The notes: generated by a model from the letters alone, not told the origin. A DNA stretch of 64,000 nucleotides from Serripes groenlandicus (GCA_031761405.1 JASEVX010000012.1:18750974-18814973), one strand, 5' to 3'. Numbered from the stretch's first letter, positions 53,628 to 63,082 are shown. Translations and numbers: made by a program.

Positions 53628-55133
53628 ACAAGCAAATTCAGAGAATCATGGTCCCCCGCCAGGGTCAAGGTCACAAAAATTGGTATTGATGGAAAGGGGT
53701 TGTCACAAGGAATACACATGTGAAATATGAAAGCAGTACCTATTACGGTTCAGAAGTAAGGGCTATAACTCCGTGAAAAATCATCCAACCGGAACGCAAA
53801 CACGATATGCGCATCTACACTTGGTGGTGATCCTTCCTATGAAGTTTCATAAAATTCCAAAAAGCGGTTGCAGAGAAATAGCCCGGAAATGAATTTAGTC
53901 ATACATAGCCTGATGGTGGAGTAAAGGGCCATAACTCCGTGAAAAATAATCCAACCGGAACGCAAACACGATATGCGCATCTACACTTGGTGGTGATCCT
54001 TCCTATAAAGTTTCATCAAATTCCAAAAAGCGGTTGCAGAGAGATAGCCCGGAAATGAATTAAGTCATACATAGCCGGATGGTGGGGTAAAACTCCGTGA
54101 AAAATCATCCAACCGGAACGCAAACACGATATGCGCATCTACACTTGGTGGTGATCCTTCCTATAAAGTTTCATAAAATTCCAAAAAGCAGTTGCAGAGA
54201 AATAGCCCGGAAATGAATTTAGTCATACATAGCCTGATGGTGGAGTAAAGGGCCATAACTCCGTGAAAAATAATCTAACCGGAACGCAAACACGATATGC
54301 GCATCTACACTTGGTGGTGATCCTTCCTATGAAGTTTCATAAAATTCCAAAAAGCGGTTGCAGAGAAATAGCCCGGAAATGAATTTAGTCATACATAGCC
54401 TGATGGTGGGGTAAAGGGCCATAACTCCGTGCAAAATAATCCAACCGGAACGCAAACACGATATGCGCATCTACACTTGGTGGTGATCCTTCCTATGAAG
54501 TTTCATAAAATTCCAAAAAGCGGTTGCAGAGAAATAGCCCGGAAATGAATTTAGTCATACATAGCCTGATGGTGGAGTAAAGGGCCATAACTCCGTGAAA
54601 AATAATCCAACCGGAACGCAAACACGATATGCGCATCTACACTTGGTGGTGATCCTTCCTATGAAGTTTCATAAAATTCCAAAAAGCGGTTGCAGAGAAA
54701 TAGCCCGGAAATGAATTTAGTCATACATAGCCTGATGGTGGGGTAAAGGGCCATAACTCCGTGCAAAATAATCCAACCGGAACGCAAACACGATATGCGC
54801 ATCTACACTTGGTGGTGATCCTTCCTATGAAGTTTCATAAAATTCCAAAAAGCGGTTGCAGAGAAATAGCCCGGAAATGAATTTAGTCATACATAGGGGT
54901 AAAGGGCCATAACTCGTCAGGGTCAAGGTCACAAGGTCAAACAAATTTTGATGGAAAGGGGTTGTCACAAGGAATACACATGTGAAATATGAAAGCAGTA
55001 CCTATTACGGTTCAGAAGTTATGACCAAGGTTAAAGTTTTTGTGACAGCGTGACTGACGGACTGACGGACTGACGGACGGACTGACGAATGAGAAATAAT
55101 AGTCCCCAGCTTTCGCTAAAAGCGGGGGACAAT
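53628..55133 (+). mobile_element. H2: satellite-bearing element
   Basis: Starts ACAAGCAAATTC (as H1), box GTCCCCCGC at 53651, ends AGCGGGGGAC (55121-55130) with 3' hairpin GTCCCC...GGGGAC. The segment GGTCAAGGTCAC...CGGTTCAGAAGT occurs on both sides of the tandem core (about 53661-53755 and 54917-55018). A GACGGACT microsatellite precedes the 3' hairpin. Confidence 0.7.
53760..54915 (+). repeat. 166-bp tandem array (core of H2) with alternating A/B monomers
   Basis: AACTCCGTG recurs at 53767, 53933, 54090, 54257, 54423, 54589 and 54755. From 54257 on, units alternate between CTCCGTGAAAAATAATC and CTCCGTGCAAAATAATC, each with a matching GGAGTAAAG or GGGGTAAAG junction: a two-monomer (about 332 bp) higher-order repeat. 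Confidence 0.85.
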
Positions 55134-55198
55134 AAAGTACATTTTTGCTTAGAGCCTGATTTTAGTTAACTTGTTCAAAATGGTCTTATTACAATTAA

Positions 55199-55407
55199 TT
55201 AACCCTTTCCCACATACAACAAATCTGCAGCAGAAAACATTGAAGACACCATTAGACAAATACATAGAAAATTTCCATAAATGAAATTGCAAAAGTAGAA
55301 ATTATTCATTATGAGCAGTAACTCAACAGTTGTCCTTCGGTCACACTGTTTTCAAAAGTTGTCTGCAGCAGAGGCATCAACATGCATCTATATGAGGTAA
55401 TTGGTAA
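55199..55407 (+). mobile_element. M1b copy
   Basis: TTAACCCTTTCCCACATACAAC to CTATATGAGGTAATTGGTAA. Confidence 0.75.
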
Positions 55408-55415
55408 AAACAGTA

Positions 55416-55523
55416 ACAAGAGCGCTGCAAGCAAACTCCAACACTCGGCTGCTTGAAAAAGGGGCATTACTGGGTATCACAATACCCCCCCAACTTTTTA
55501 TCTACGAAAAAAAGATGAGCTAA
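55416..55523 (+). mobile_element. H7 copy c: internally deleted, 108 bp
   Basis: ACAAGAGCGCTGCAAGC start and GATGAGCTAAAAATA end, including the GGGTATCACAATACCC hairpin; the middle of the element is gone. Confidence 0.6.
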
Positions 55524-55796
55524 AAATAGAATTTCATGGAATCTTCTTATTGAAAGTCAAAAGCTCCAGTTGTGTAAACAAAATGCTTGTTTCTATTCCT
55601 CTTAGATATTTTCTGGAATAATGTTTCATAAACAAGGCATCTGGAATGCTTCAACATTTTCTTTTAACAAGAGGGTAATAAACATTTCAACACTGAGGTT
55701 AACTTTCACACAAAACCCCCTCTATCTATGTATCCCCCATAGTTTTGTAGAGAAACAATTCAACAAGTGGTTATCTTTTCTCTGAAAAATCAAAGT
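55524..55796. other. Gap, nothing recognised
   Basis: TTCAACAAGTGGTTATCTTTTCTCTGA at 55759 recurs at 56693, on the far side of H3. Confidence 0.4.
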
Positions 55797-56692
55797 TTAA
55801 ACCCTTTCCAACTCTGCAACAGACAACTTTGAAAACATTCAAACACAATTTATAATAAAGACTTGGCATCTTGAGCATTGTCTCCTTTTGTCACAATGTT
55901 AACAACTCCTTTCCAATAACTAGAACTATCACTGAAGATGATAAATACCCCCAAAACAGCACCTTGACTCAAAATATGGCTTCCTTAAACTGACCAACCG
56001 ATAGGTAGTCCTATCAAACAGTACTCATTTTGACCTTTGACCATGACCTCGACCTTTGAGGTACAAGCCACCTCATCATGGTGAATATGTGTGCACAGTA
56101 ACTTGAGAATCCTAATAGTACTCATTTCAACCTTTGACATGTAAGTGTGACCTTGACATTTTAGGTACAGGCCTGGGTCTTATGCGCGACACGCCGCCTC
56201 ATCATGGTGAACGTTTGTGCCAAGTTTGTTTGAAATCCTATGATACTTGGTTGAAATGCAGGCCGGACAAGGTACAGTTCTATTAAATAGTACTCATTTT
56301 GACCTTTGACCTGTAAGTGTGACCTTGACATTTGAGGTACAGGCCTGGGTCTTGTGTATGACAGGCCGCCTCATCATGGTGAACGTTTGTGCCAAGTTTC
56401 GTTCAAATCCTATGATGCGGGCCGGTCAAGGTTAGGTGGGACTGACAGACAGACGTAAAAGGGCTATAACTCTGTAAAATAACATGCAGTTGGTATGCAC
56501 ATCTCCTCTTGGTATAGAAGCTTCATGTACAATTTTATTGAATTCCACCCAGTGGTTTGTAAGAAATAGGCTGGACAAAATATGGCTTCCGACCGACTGA
56601 CCCAGTGACTCCTTATACCCCCCAAAACTTTATTTTTTGGGGGTATAATTATTCATTTACTTATGGAAAGTTTTCATATTTTTGTTTGAATG
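55797..56692. mobile_element. M1b copy split by H3
   Basis: TTAAACCCTTTCCAACTCTGC...CCTTTCCAATA, H3, ATTATTCATTTACTTATGG...TTTGTTTGAATG. Confidence 0.6.
55919..56646 (+). mobile_element. H3: element with ATACCCCCAAAA box
   Basis: Starts ACTAGAACTATCACTG with a TATCA/TGATA hairpin; box ATACCCCCAAAA (55945-55956) and exact inverse TTTTGGGGGTAT at the 3' end (56635-56646). Internal units with CCTCATCATGGTGAA at 56081, 56197 and 56369. It splits an M1b copy between CCAATA (55918) and ATTATTCATTT with no evident duplication. Confidence 0.7.
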
Positions 56693-56699
56693 TTCAACA

Positions 56700-56845
56700 A
56701 GTGGTTATCTTTTCTCTGACAACTTGGTAAACATTGTGAAAAAAGGAGAAATTGCATTCACTACGCGAGTTTTTATTATAAATTGTGTTTGAATGTTTTC
56801 TAAGTTGTCTACTGCAGAATTATTGTATGTGGTACAATGTCAAGG
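56700..56845 (-). mobile_element. M1b right part
   Basis: GGTAAACATTGTG...GGAGAAATTGC to GTCTACTGCAGAATTATTGTATGTGG; another fragment at 56910-57000. Confidence 0.5.
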
Positions 56846-57116
56846 TTAACAAATTGGGTTACATACTCACTAATTGTTCTTATAATAATGTCTTGATCTT
56901 AATAACCAGTACATCCACTTGCAGACACATTATGATCCACCTGCAGTAGGATACTAATTGTGAAAAGATTGAAGCAAAAGGAGAAATTGTTTGATTTGAT
57001 TGAAAAATAAAGCCTCTATCAAATTGTTTTTCATATAATAATACTATTAAATCTTTACAATTGAGAGTAATAAGATCAACAGTTTACATACAATTGGTTT
57101 TTAAATCAAACTAATT

Positions 57117-57370
57117 GATTGGATGGTGTTCGACGCGGATTTCAAAAATTGTTCAGTTATGTAACAGCATTTCCTGGGTAAGTTACAAGTACTGCAGGTC
57201 CATTTATCTTGTCACCAGCCAGTCAGGAGTAGTGTGAACCCTTAACTCTGAGCTCCAAGGAGGGCACTGCCATTACCAGCATTTTTAAAGTCTTTGGTAT
57301 GATCCGACCATGGATCAAACCTGTTACCTCACGCGGACGCTCAACCATTGCACAACCAAAGCCATCTCAA
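57117..57370 (-). mobile_element. tRNA-type SINE, inverted
   Basis: TTTCCTGGGTAAGTTAC, GAGGGCACTGCCATTACC, head complement GGATCAAACCTGTTACCTCACGCGG. Confidence 0.7.
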
Positions 57371-57420
57371 TAAAATTAAATTGTAAAGTCTAACTCTATA
57401 TTTGTAAAAAATTATAAATG

Positions 57421-57628
57421 AACACCTTGTTGGTGTAGTGGCAGAGTGTGGCAGGTCACGGGTCTGATACCTGGCCAGGTCATATCAAAGACTATAAAAA
57501 TGGTAATAATGACTTTCCGGCCTTGGCGCTCAGGATTTTGGCGTTTCCATTGCGACTGAACAGCTTTTTACTGGTAGCAGCCTTTTAAAAGACCTTGAAA
57601 TTTGGAATAAGAAATCAAATCAAATCTA
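57421..57628 (+). mobile_element. tRNA-type SINE, forward
   Basis: CACCTTGTTGGTGTAGTGGC (A box), GGTCTGATACCTGGC (B box), CCTTGGCGCTCAGG, tail AAATCAAATCAAATC. Confidence 0.7.
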
Positions 57629-57937
57629 ACTAGAACTATCACTGAAGATGATAAATACCCCCTAAACAGCACATGTTGACCTCCACCATAACTTAATAAG
57701 TAAAAGGGCCATAGCTCTGTAAAATAACATGCAATTGTAAGACCTTTAGGATATGCACACCTCCTCTTGGTATAGATTCATTAGCTTCATATAAAATTTT
57801 ATTGAACTCCACCCAGTGGTTTGTATGAAATAGGCCGGACAAAATATGGCTTTCGGCCGACCGACAGACAGACAGATAGACAGACAGCCCAACACAGTGA
57901 CTCCTATATATACCCCCTCTTCTTCGAAGGGGGTATA
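57629..57937 (+). mobile_element. H4: short relative of H3
   Basis: Same 5' start (ACTAGAACTATCACTG), box ATACCCCCT (57655-57663) and inverse AGGGGGTAT (57928-57936) in a 3' hairpin CCCCCTCTTCTTCGAAGGGGG. No tandem core; a GACAGACA microsatellite precedes the 3' end. It directly follows the CAAATCAAATC tail of a SINE. Confidence 0.7.
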
Positions 57938-57948
57938 ATTACACATGC

Positions 57949-58178
57949 TTAACCCTTTCCCTCATATAGACGCTTTCTGACGCCTCTGCAGCAGATGGCT
58001 TTTTGAAAACATAGTGACAAAAGAAGAAATTGCTCAAAACGAGCAATTTCTCCTTTTGCAACAATGTTTTCCACTTTTAGTCATAGATTATCCATTCAGT
58101 TATAGAGATTTTCTATTGTTTGACAAAATATGTTCAAAGTCGTCTGCTGCAGAATCGTTGTATGAGGGAAAGGGTTAA
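57949..58178 (-). mobile_element. M1a copy
   Basis: TTAACCCTTTCCCTCATATAGACGC to TATGAGGGAAAGGGTTAA. Confidence 0.95.
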
Positions 58179-58204
58179 TTATGTAATTGTTAAAGAATTC
58201 GATT

Positions 58205-58382
58205 TTTTCCAACAACCTTGTCCCTGCATGATATCACCGAATTCGCAGCAGATGCAAAACTATAGAAAATTTGAAGTTTTATTACTGAAAAGAGTTTAAA
58301 AAACATTTGAGATAAAAGTAGATATTCCTGTTTTATCGCATTGTTCATATGAAAGATGTGTCTGCATGTGGGAAAGTGTTAA
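58205..58382 (+). mobile_element. M1b degenerate copy
   Basis: CGAATTCGCAGCAGATGC to GTCTGCATGTGGGAAAGTGTTAA. Confidence 0.55.
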
Positions 58383-58543
58383 GTTTCATGAAAGGTTTGC
58401 AATAATCCCTGAGATAAAACAGAAGTCCTGGAAAGTTAGTGGAAACTGTAATAGAATACAAGTGGGATTTTTTTTTATATTGCAGAAATGTTATACATTA
58501 ACCATGAACAAACCATCAAAATCTTCAACTACTTGTGTCTGCC

Positions 58544-58782
58544 TTATCCCTTTTTTCACAAACAACAAATCTGCAAACAGACAAACTTTGAAAACATCTA
58601 GGTCAAAATATGGAATATCTATCTATATTATATCACATATATAGTTATTGAAAAGAGTTTAAAACATTGTGGCAAAAGGAGAAGTTACTTGTTTCGAGCA
58701 ATTACAACTTTTGTCACAATATTTTCCAAAGCATTCTGCCGCAAAGGCGTCAGAAGGCTTCTATATGTGGGAAAGGGATAAA
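58544..58782 (+). mobile_element. M1b copy
   Basis: TATCCCTTTTTTCACAAACAACAAATCTGC to TATATGTGGGAAAGGGATAA. Confidence 0.7.
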
Positions 58783-58788
58783 CTGATG

Positions 58789-59039
58789 TTAACCCTTTAA
58801 CAGAAGATTTTTGACGTCTTAAATTATTTCTCTGAGACACACAGACACAAATTTCTGCACCTATGCAGCTGACACTTACGTTTGAAAACATAGTGGCAAA
58901 AGGTGAAATTGCTCATATGGAGCAATTTTTCGTTTGGCCAAAATGTTTTTCCACTTTGTTCACTAATTATTCTGTGTTTTTTACTAATTTTTGTTCAAAC
59001 TCATCAACTGCTGATTTGCCGTATGTGGGAAAGGGTTAA
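58789..59039 (-). mobile_element. M1b copy
   Basis: TTAACCCTTTAACAGAAG to GCCGTATGTGGGAAAGGGTTAA. Confidence 0.75.
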
Positions 59040-59142
59040 TTCTATAAGCTTCTGGTGACTTTTTAACGTGGAGGAAAAGGGGAAATTTGTTAAATGTATG
59101 ACTCAAGTTTAGAGACAAGGTAACACTGGTTTATGAAGTTGG

Positions 59143-59376
59143 TTAATCCATACTCACATACAGATGCTTTCTCAGACGCCCCTGCAACAGACTACTTACT
59201 CCTCTACAAATTGTGACAAAAGGAAAAATTGCTCAATGTCATCAATTTCTCCTTTTGCCACAATGCTTTCAACTCTTTTCAATAATTATACCTTCATTTA
59301 CACAGATTTTTCACTTTGTACCTAGTTGTTTTCAAAGTTGTCTGCTGTAGTTTTGTAGTATGTGGAAAAGGGTTAA
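59143..59376 (-). mobile_element. M1b copy
   Basis: TTAATCCATACTCACATACAGATGC to GTATGTGGAAAAGGGTTAA. Confidence 0.8.
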
Positions 59377-59459
59377 AAAAACAACAACAGATTCAGCCAC
59401 ACCCTATTCCCAAGGTTTCAATGTTTTGAAACATTTTAAAGTAGGTAAATTGCAGTCTG

Positions 59460-59650
59460 TCTTTCTTTTTCACATGCAATTCTCAGTGTCTGATACAGAC
59501 AACTATTGCCTCTCCTGCATTGGATTTGGTTTTTAAAAACAACATTCGGAAAGGATGAATTTGACAATCTTGCAATTTCTCCTTTTATCTCAATTTTGTC
59601 TTCTTTCTCTACAAATTTATTGTAAAATGAATTCCTAAAGATGTTTTTAT
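59460..59650. mobile_element. M1b remnant
   Basis: TGATACAGACAAC, CAATCTTGCAATTTCTCCTTTT recognisable only. Confidence 0.35.
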
Positions 59651-59870
59651 AATAATTCATTTTTTCTTTCCCGTAGGAAGAGTTGAATATTGACATCTTA
59701 GGTTTTATTATAATGCAAAGTATGCACATCAAGACGAGGGTTAAAACAACAAACAAACAATTAATTGCAATTCCATGTTCTTACTTACTGGCCTCAAACT
59801 CACCTTGTTTATGTTTCATTCTGGTCACAGAACTGCTTTTAAATCATTTTCACATTTACAGATACATTTT

Positions 59871-60650
59871 CAGTGTTCTGCCGAGGCCGCGATTCCGCGA
59901 CATTGTCGCTAAAAAATTAAAAATGTCCCATTAGAAAATGCGTAGGTGCGATAATTGTCGCGGCCGAATTGGTGCGAGAATTATCGGGGCCGAATTACCA
60001 AAGTGATGGTTACCGTGATTTCGAATGAAATAGCGTGAAAACCGGGAACCACTTGCATAAATAGGTGAGTGCGGGAATGCGCATGTCTCTAACTTTGTAT
60101 CCGCTGTGTATCCGCTGTGTTTGTTGGCTAATTCATATTTCGCGCGTATTTGTAAACCAATGGCAACACGAGGTTTCTATCTTCATTTCTAAAGAGTTCA
60201 AAATGGCGACTGCCTCGCCCCAAAAGAAAAAAATGAAAACAACAAGTATTTTAAAGTTTTTCGGAACAAAACAAATAAGTGATTCAACTTCAAATAAGCA
60301 GGTAGAGGTGCCGGACGCTAAATCTTCGACGTCAGATGGGAAAGAAGTACAAAACAAAAGCGAACGTAAGTTCCAAAACAATTGGTTGCGAGACTACAGT
60401 TGGTTGATGTTCGATCGAGAAGAAAATTATATGCAATGTTCGTTGTGTATAAAGCATAGAAAAAACAATTCACTTACACAAAAAAACACTAACTTTAAAA
60501 CAACCACGTTATTGCGGCACGCCGATAGTTGATGATTTATATTTTATTGTTGTCAATCTTAGTGTCCCATCAGGTCTGAAAAATGTCCCCTAATTTTCAG
60601 AGATGATGAGACAAATGTCCCCTCATTTATAAAGTCTTGGCAGAACACTG
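59871..60650 (+). mobile_element. T1: 780-bp hAT-like element with perfect 12-bp inverted ends
   Basis: Starts CAGTGTTCTGCC and ends GGCAGAACACTG, perfect inverted repeats that extend with one mismatch. Both sides are flanked by CATTTT (59865-59870, 60651-60656). The host is an M1b copy whose usual text CAGATGCATTTTGACACATC is split at exactly this point. CAGTG termini and the encoded zinc finger point to hAT. hAT normally makes 8-bp duplications; only 6 bp match here, or 8 bp with two mismatches if the end is drawn one base inside. AAATGTCCC recurs near both ends. Confidence 0.7.
60203..60532 (+). CDS. N-terminal part of a hAT-like/ZNF862-type zinc-finger protein inside element T1
   Basis: A 109-residue reading frame from an ATG in good context (AAAATGG). 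An upstream in-frame ATG at 60065 is possible, but the preceding 46 residues look like untranslated leader. A lysine-rich start is followed by SILKFFG (residues 16-21), a PCNA-box-like motif common near the N-terminus of hAT-derived proteins, then an acidic/serine linker, then WLRDYSW (61-67) and a C79-x2-C82 ... H106 pattern typical of TTF/BED-type DNA-binding zinc fingers of hAT transposases and ZNF862/KIAA1586-like proteins. The frame stops right after RHADS, before the last histidine, so the finger is incomplete and there is no transposase catalytic core. A TATA-like ATAAATA lies near 60057. The frame lies wholly between the inverted ends of T1, so it is most likely the remnant of a transposase gene after internal deletion; a host exon spliced onward is less likely. 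Confidence 0.55.
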   Translation: MATASPQKKKMKTTSILKFFGTKQISDSTSNKQVEVPDAKSSTSDGKEVQNKSERKFQNNWLRDYSWLMFDREENYMQCSLCIKHRKNNSLTQKNTNFKTTTLLRHADS

Positions 60651-60881
60651 CATTTTGACACATCTGCAGCAGAGGAGTTTCTGAAAACATTGTAGTAAAA
60701 GGAAAAATTGCTAATAACAATTTCCAAAAATATTATTTTTCTACAATGTTTTGAACTCTTTTAAATAGTTTTTCTTTCATTTATAGAGATTTTTTGATTC
60801 CTTTTCTTGATGTTTTCAAATTTTATACTGCAGATTTGTGAAAAGGGTTATATCCTTAAACCTTTTAACTGCTACATAAGT

Positions 60882-61026
60882 CTTGATACAGAAGTTTAAA
60901 CTGGTCTTTTCCCACCAATATCTCTTACGACTCTCAGTGAGACACTTCTTTTCAGTACTCACAACATAGGGTTTGAATGTCAAACTAATGTTTTGGAATG
61001 TGCAAAACAGGTCTCTACTAGAGCTC
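60882..61026. mobile_element. M3 copy, left arm damaged
   Basis: ACTCTCAGTGAGACACTTCTTTTCAGTACTCACAACATAGGGTTTG and CTACTAGAGCTCT. Confidence 0.6.
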
Positions 61027-61260
61027 TATTTTTGTGAATACTGTGCCACCAGCCTGTGCATCTGCCTTGTTTGTACAAGCTCTTTAATGCTAGGTACCCA
61101 ACTCAACATTTTTATCTTGATATTCCGAAAATTAGCAATGGACTCCTCCAATTGCAAAGCTTGACAAATTCATCTAAATTTCAGCACTGAAAGCGTTAAT
61201 AATGCAAACGTTAACAATAGAAAGTCAGCACAGCCACGGCTTGTTGGAGATTAGGACCAA

Positions 61261-61362
61261 AATAAGTAGTTTTGAAACATTTTAGAAAATTAATCATTTT
61301 CTTCTATTGTGAATAAGTAGTTTTGAAACATTTTAGAAAATTAATCATTTTCTTCTATTGTG
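61261..61362 (+). repeat. Perfect 51-bp tandem duplication
   Basis: AATAAGTAGTTTTGAAACAT... twice without mismatch. Confidence 0.95.
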
Positions 61363-61840
61363 AACGTAGAAGAAATAGATGGAAACTAATTTTTCGGAAA
61401 TTCAAAGCAGACGACTTTTAAAACATCGCATACGCTAAAACAGTAAAACAGTACTGGTCGTTTGGTTCACAACTTACTTTGAAGGTCGATCATAAACAAC
61501 ATTTTGTTTTCATTGTTACCACGGAATTCCACCGCCCATTGCACCTGCGAAACCGTATTTTCTAGTGAAAAGTTGTACATTATAACGGCTCTTTGTTTGC
61601 TTCCCGCCATTGAACATTCGGAATTCCTCAGGTGAAAATGGAAGCATTTGATTGGTTCTTTTTTTTTACGTTTACCTATATAGGTTTGATGCAAGAAAGA
61701 TAAATGCTGCAATCCTTTTTACAAGATAACTTTATGAGTTAGTTCCCTTGAATGAAACATAAAACAGAGCAGCTTCAACGTAGATAAATAAAGAAAACCA
61801 AAGAAATATCTGACGCGCACCGGGATGGGGGACAGGAGCT
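61363..61840. other. Repeat-poor interval with a possible first exon
   Basis: Only a small M1 fragment near 61407 (GCAGACGACTTTTAAAACATC); the remainder carries the minus-strand candidate exon. Confidence 0.4.
61478..61610 (-). CDS. Possible first coding exon of a host gene (unidentified)
   Basis: On the minus strand an ATGGCGG start opens 44 codons beginning MAGSKQRAV, with YNFSLENTV and WAVEFRGNN further on, followed by AAA|GTAAGT, a near-consensus splice donor (GT at 61477-61476). An ATTGG/CCAAT motif lies at 61651-61655, about 40 bp upstream. This stretch shows none of the repeat families that fill the rest of the window. The frame also opens upstream (to 61712), but the MAG start is the more plausible. 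I do not recognise the protein. Base -3 of the start is T, so the start context is only moderate, and an ORF of this size can occur by chance in AT-rich DNA. Further exons would lie at lower coordinates. Confidence 0.3.
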
Positions 61841-61848
61841 GTGAGTCA

Positions 61849-62112
61849 GTAGCCCGGTGATCTAGTGGTTAACACGCTGGACTGTCAATCTAGAGGTCTG
61901 GGGTGCAAATTCCGATCCGGTTTCTGGATTTTCTGAGGCGCCTTTAAGTGTCTCTCCCACTCAACTAGAGGTCAAGTACTGATCCTTTCCAGGAAAAGAT
62001 GCCTCGCACGATCGGTGCTGTGCACTGAGAACGTTACAGAACTAAGTAGTATTTTCGTAAAGAGCCTGTGGACAGGATAAAACACCTGGTATTCATTGAA
62101 TATGTTAAAAAC
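61849..62112 (+). mobile_element. tRNA-derived SINE, separate family
   Basis: GCCCGGTGATCTAGTGGTTAACACGC (A-box region), GTGCAAATTCCGATCC (B-box region), body CCTTTCCAGGAAAAGATGCC, tail TATTCATTGAATATGTTAAAAAC. Not a tRNA gene: no closed acceptor stem. Confidence 0.7.
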
Positions 62113-62321
62113 CTGCGTCCCCCACAACTCTCAAACAGTAACAAGATATGCAGAGAGCTGTATCAAGCATTGACGTGCTAAAATAATCTATCAATACCAT
62201 CAACATGTCAACACAACGTCGTTCACAAACCGTTTCACTTTTCCCTGACGGAACAAATTCCATATATTGTAGATACATTTAGTGTCTAACGCATTGCCAA
62301 CGTGTAAATGGGAAAGACCAT

Positions 62322-62618
62322 CAGGGACGTAGCTCCCTTTAGGCACTGTAGGCACGTGCCTACACATCTGCGAAATGTATCGACCAGATCAGCCTGCGCT
62401 GTCCGCGCCGACACATTCCGTCTTAGGGGGATAGATGTATAGAGTAGTTATTCCTGAAACAGAAAATCCACATAAGGCGAAAAGTGTCTATCCGGGTAAG
62501 GCCTGTGTGGCATGCTTAGGCTGATCCGGGTCGATACTTTACGCAGAGTCCACAATGTTGATTTTGACACGAGACGGCCTACACATTGATTATTGCAAAG
62601 CTACGCCCCCTGACCATC
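62322..62618. mobile_element. Small inverted-end element split by M4
   Basis: GGGACGTAGCTCCC...GGCACGTGCCTACACAT, M4 at 62368-62577, TACACATTGATTATTGCAAAGCTACGCCCC. Confidence 0.55.
62368..62577. mobile_element. M4 copy, left end missing
   Basis: CTGCGAAATGTATCGACC to TTGACACGAGACGG; flanked by GCCTACACAT on both sides. Confidence 0.6.
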
Positions 62619-62859
62619 CATCATTCCGTCCTGCTATGTAAAAATATTCTTATTACCATTTTTGGTTAATTACCCATCAACTCAGGAACTGAATACGATT
62701 CTTTTTCTATTCCTGAATTATTGGGAGAATATAGAAGCAATCAAAAACTTGGCAAAGTTTGCGACATCTTAACCCTTAACCGGAGCTGTATATAAATGGA
62801 GTGTTTGATCAGTGCCTGGTTTTATGTGATGTAATCCAAGTTTGATTGTTCGGTGTGTT

Positions 62860-63028
62860 TTTTTTTACGGCGGTTTTAAAAATGTCCCAGTTATATCACG
62901 GCGTTTCTTTGGGTAAGTTACCAGTACTATACTGGTCTGCTTATCCTGACACCAGCCGGTCAGTCGTAATGCTGATCCCGCAACCCTGAGCGCCAAGGAG
63001 TGCAGCCATAACTACCAATTCTAAAGTA
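62860..63028 (-). mobile_element. tRNA-type SINE, inverted
   Basis: CCAGTTATATCACGGCGTTTC, CCTGACACCAGCCGGTCAGTCG, GAGCGCCAAGGAGTGCAGCC. Confidence 0.75.
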
Positions 63029-63082
63029 TGTTTGTATCAGATTGTATGGATATGCTGTAAATTACAACGAGAACTCACTGTA

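Larger units (their letters stand above)
59845..60850 (-). mobile_element. M1b copy split by T1
   Basis: CACATTTACAGATACATTTT before; CATTTTGACACATCTGCAGCAG...CTGCAGATTTGTGAAAAGGGTTA after. Confidence 0.7.

Noticed and set aside
56000..56420. Possible viral or gene-like block with repeated TTTGACCTTTGACC
   Set aside because: Internal tandem text of H3; TGACCT repeats resemble nuclear-receptor half sites but occur as part of the mobile repeat, with no other support.
59436..59756. 106-residue minus-strand ORF with a hydrophobic start
   Set aside because: Lower part is M1b remnant; no splice or family support; AT-rich sequence gives such hydrophobic runs by chance.
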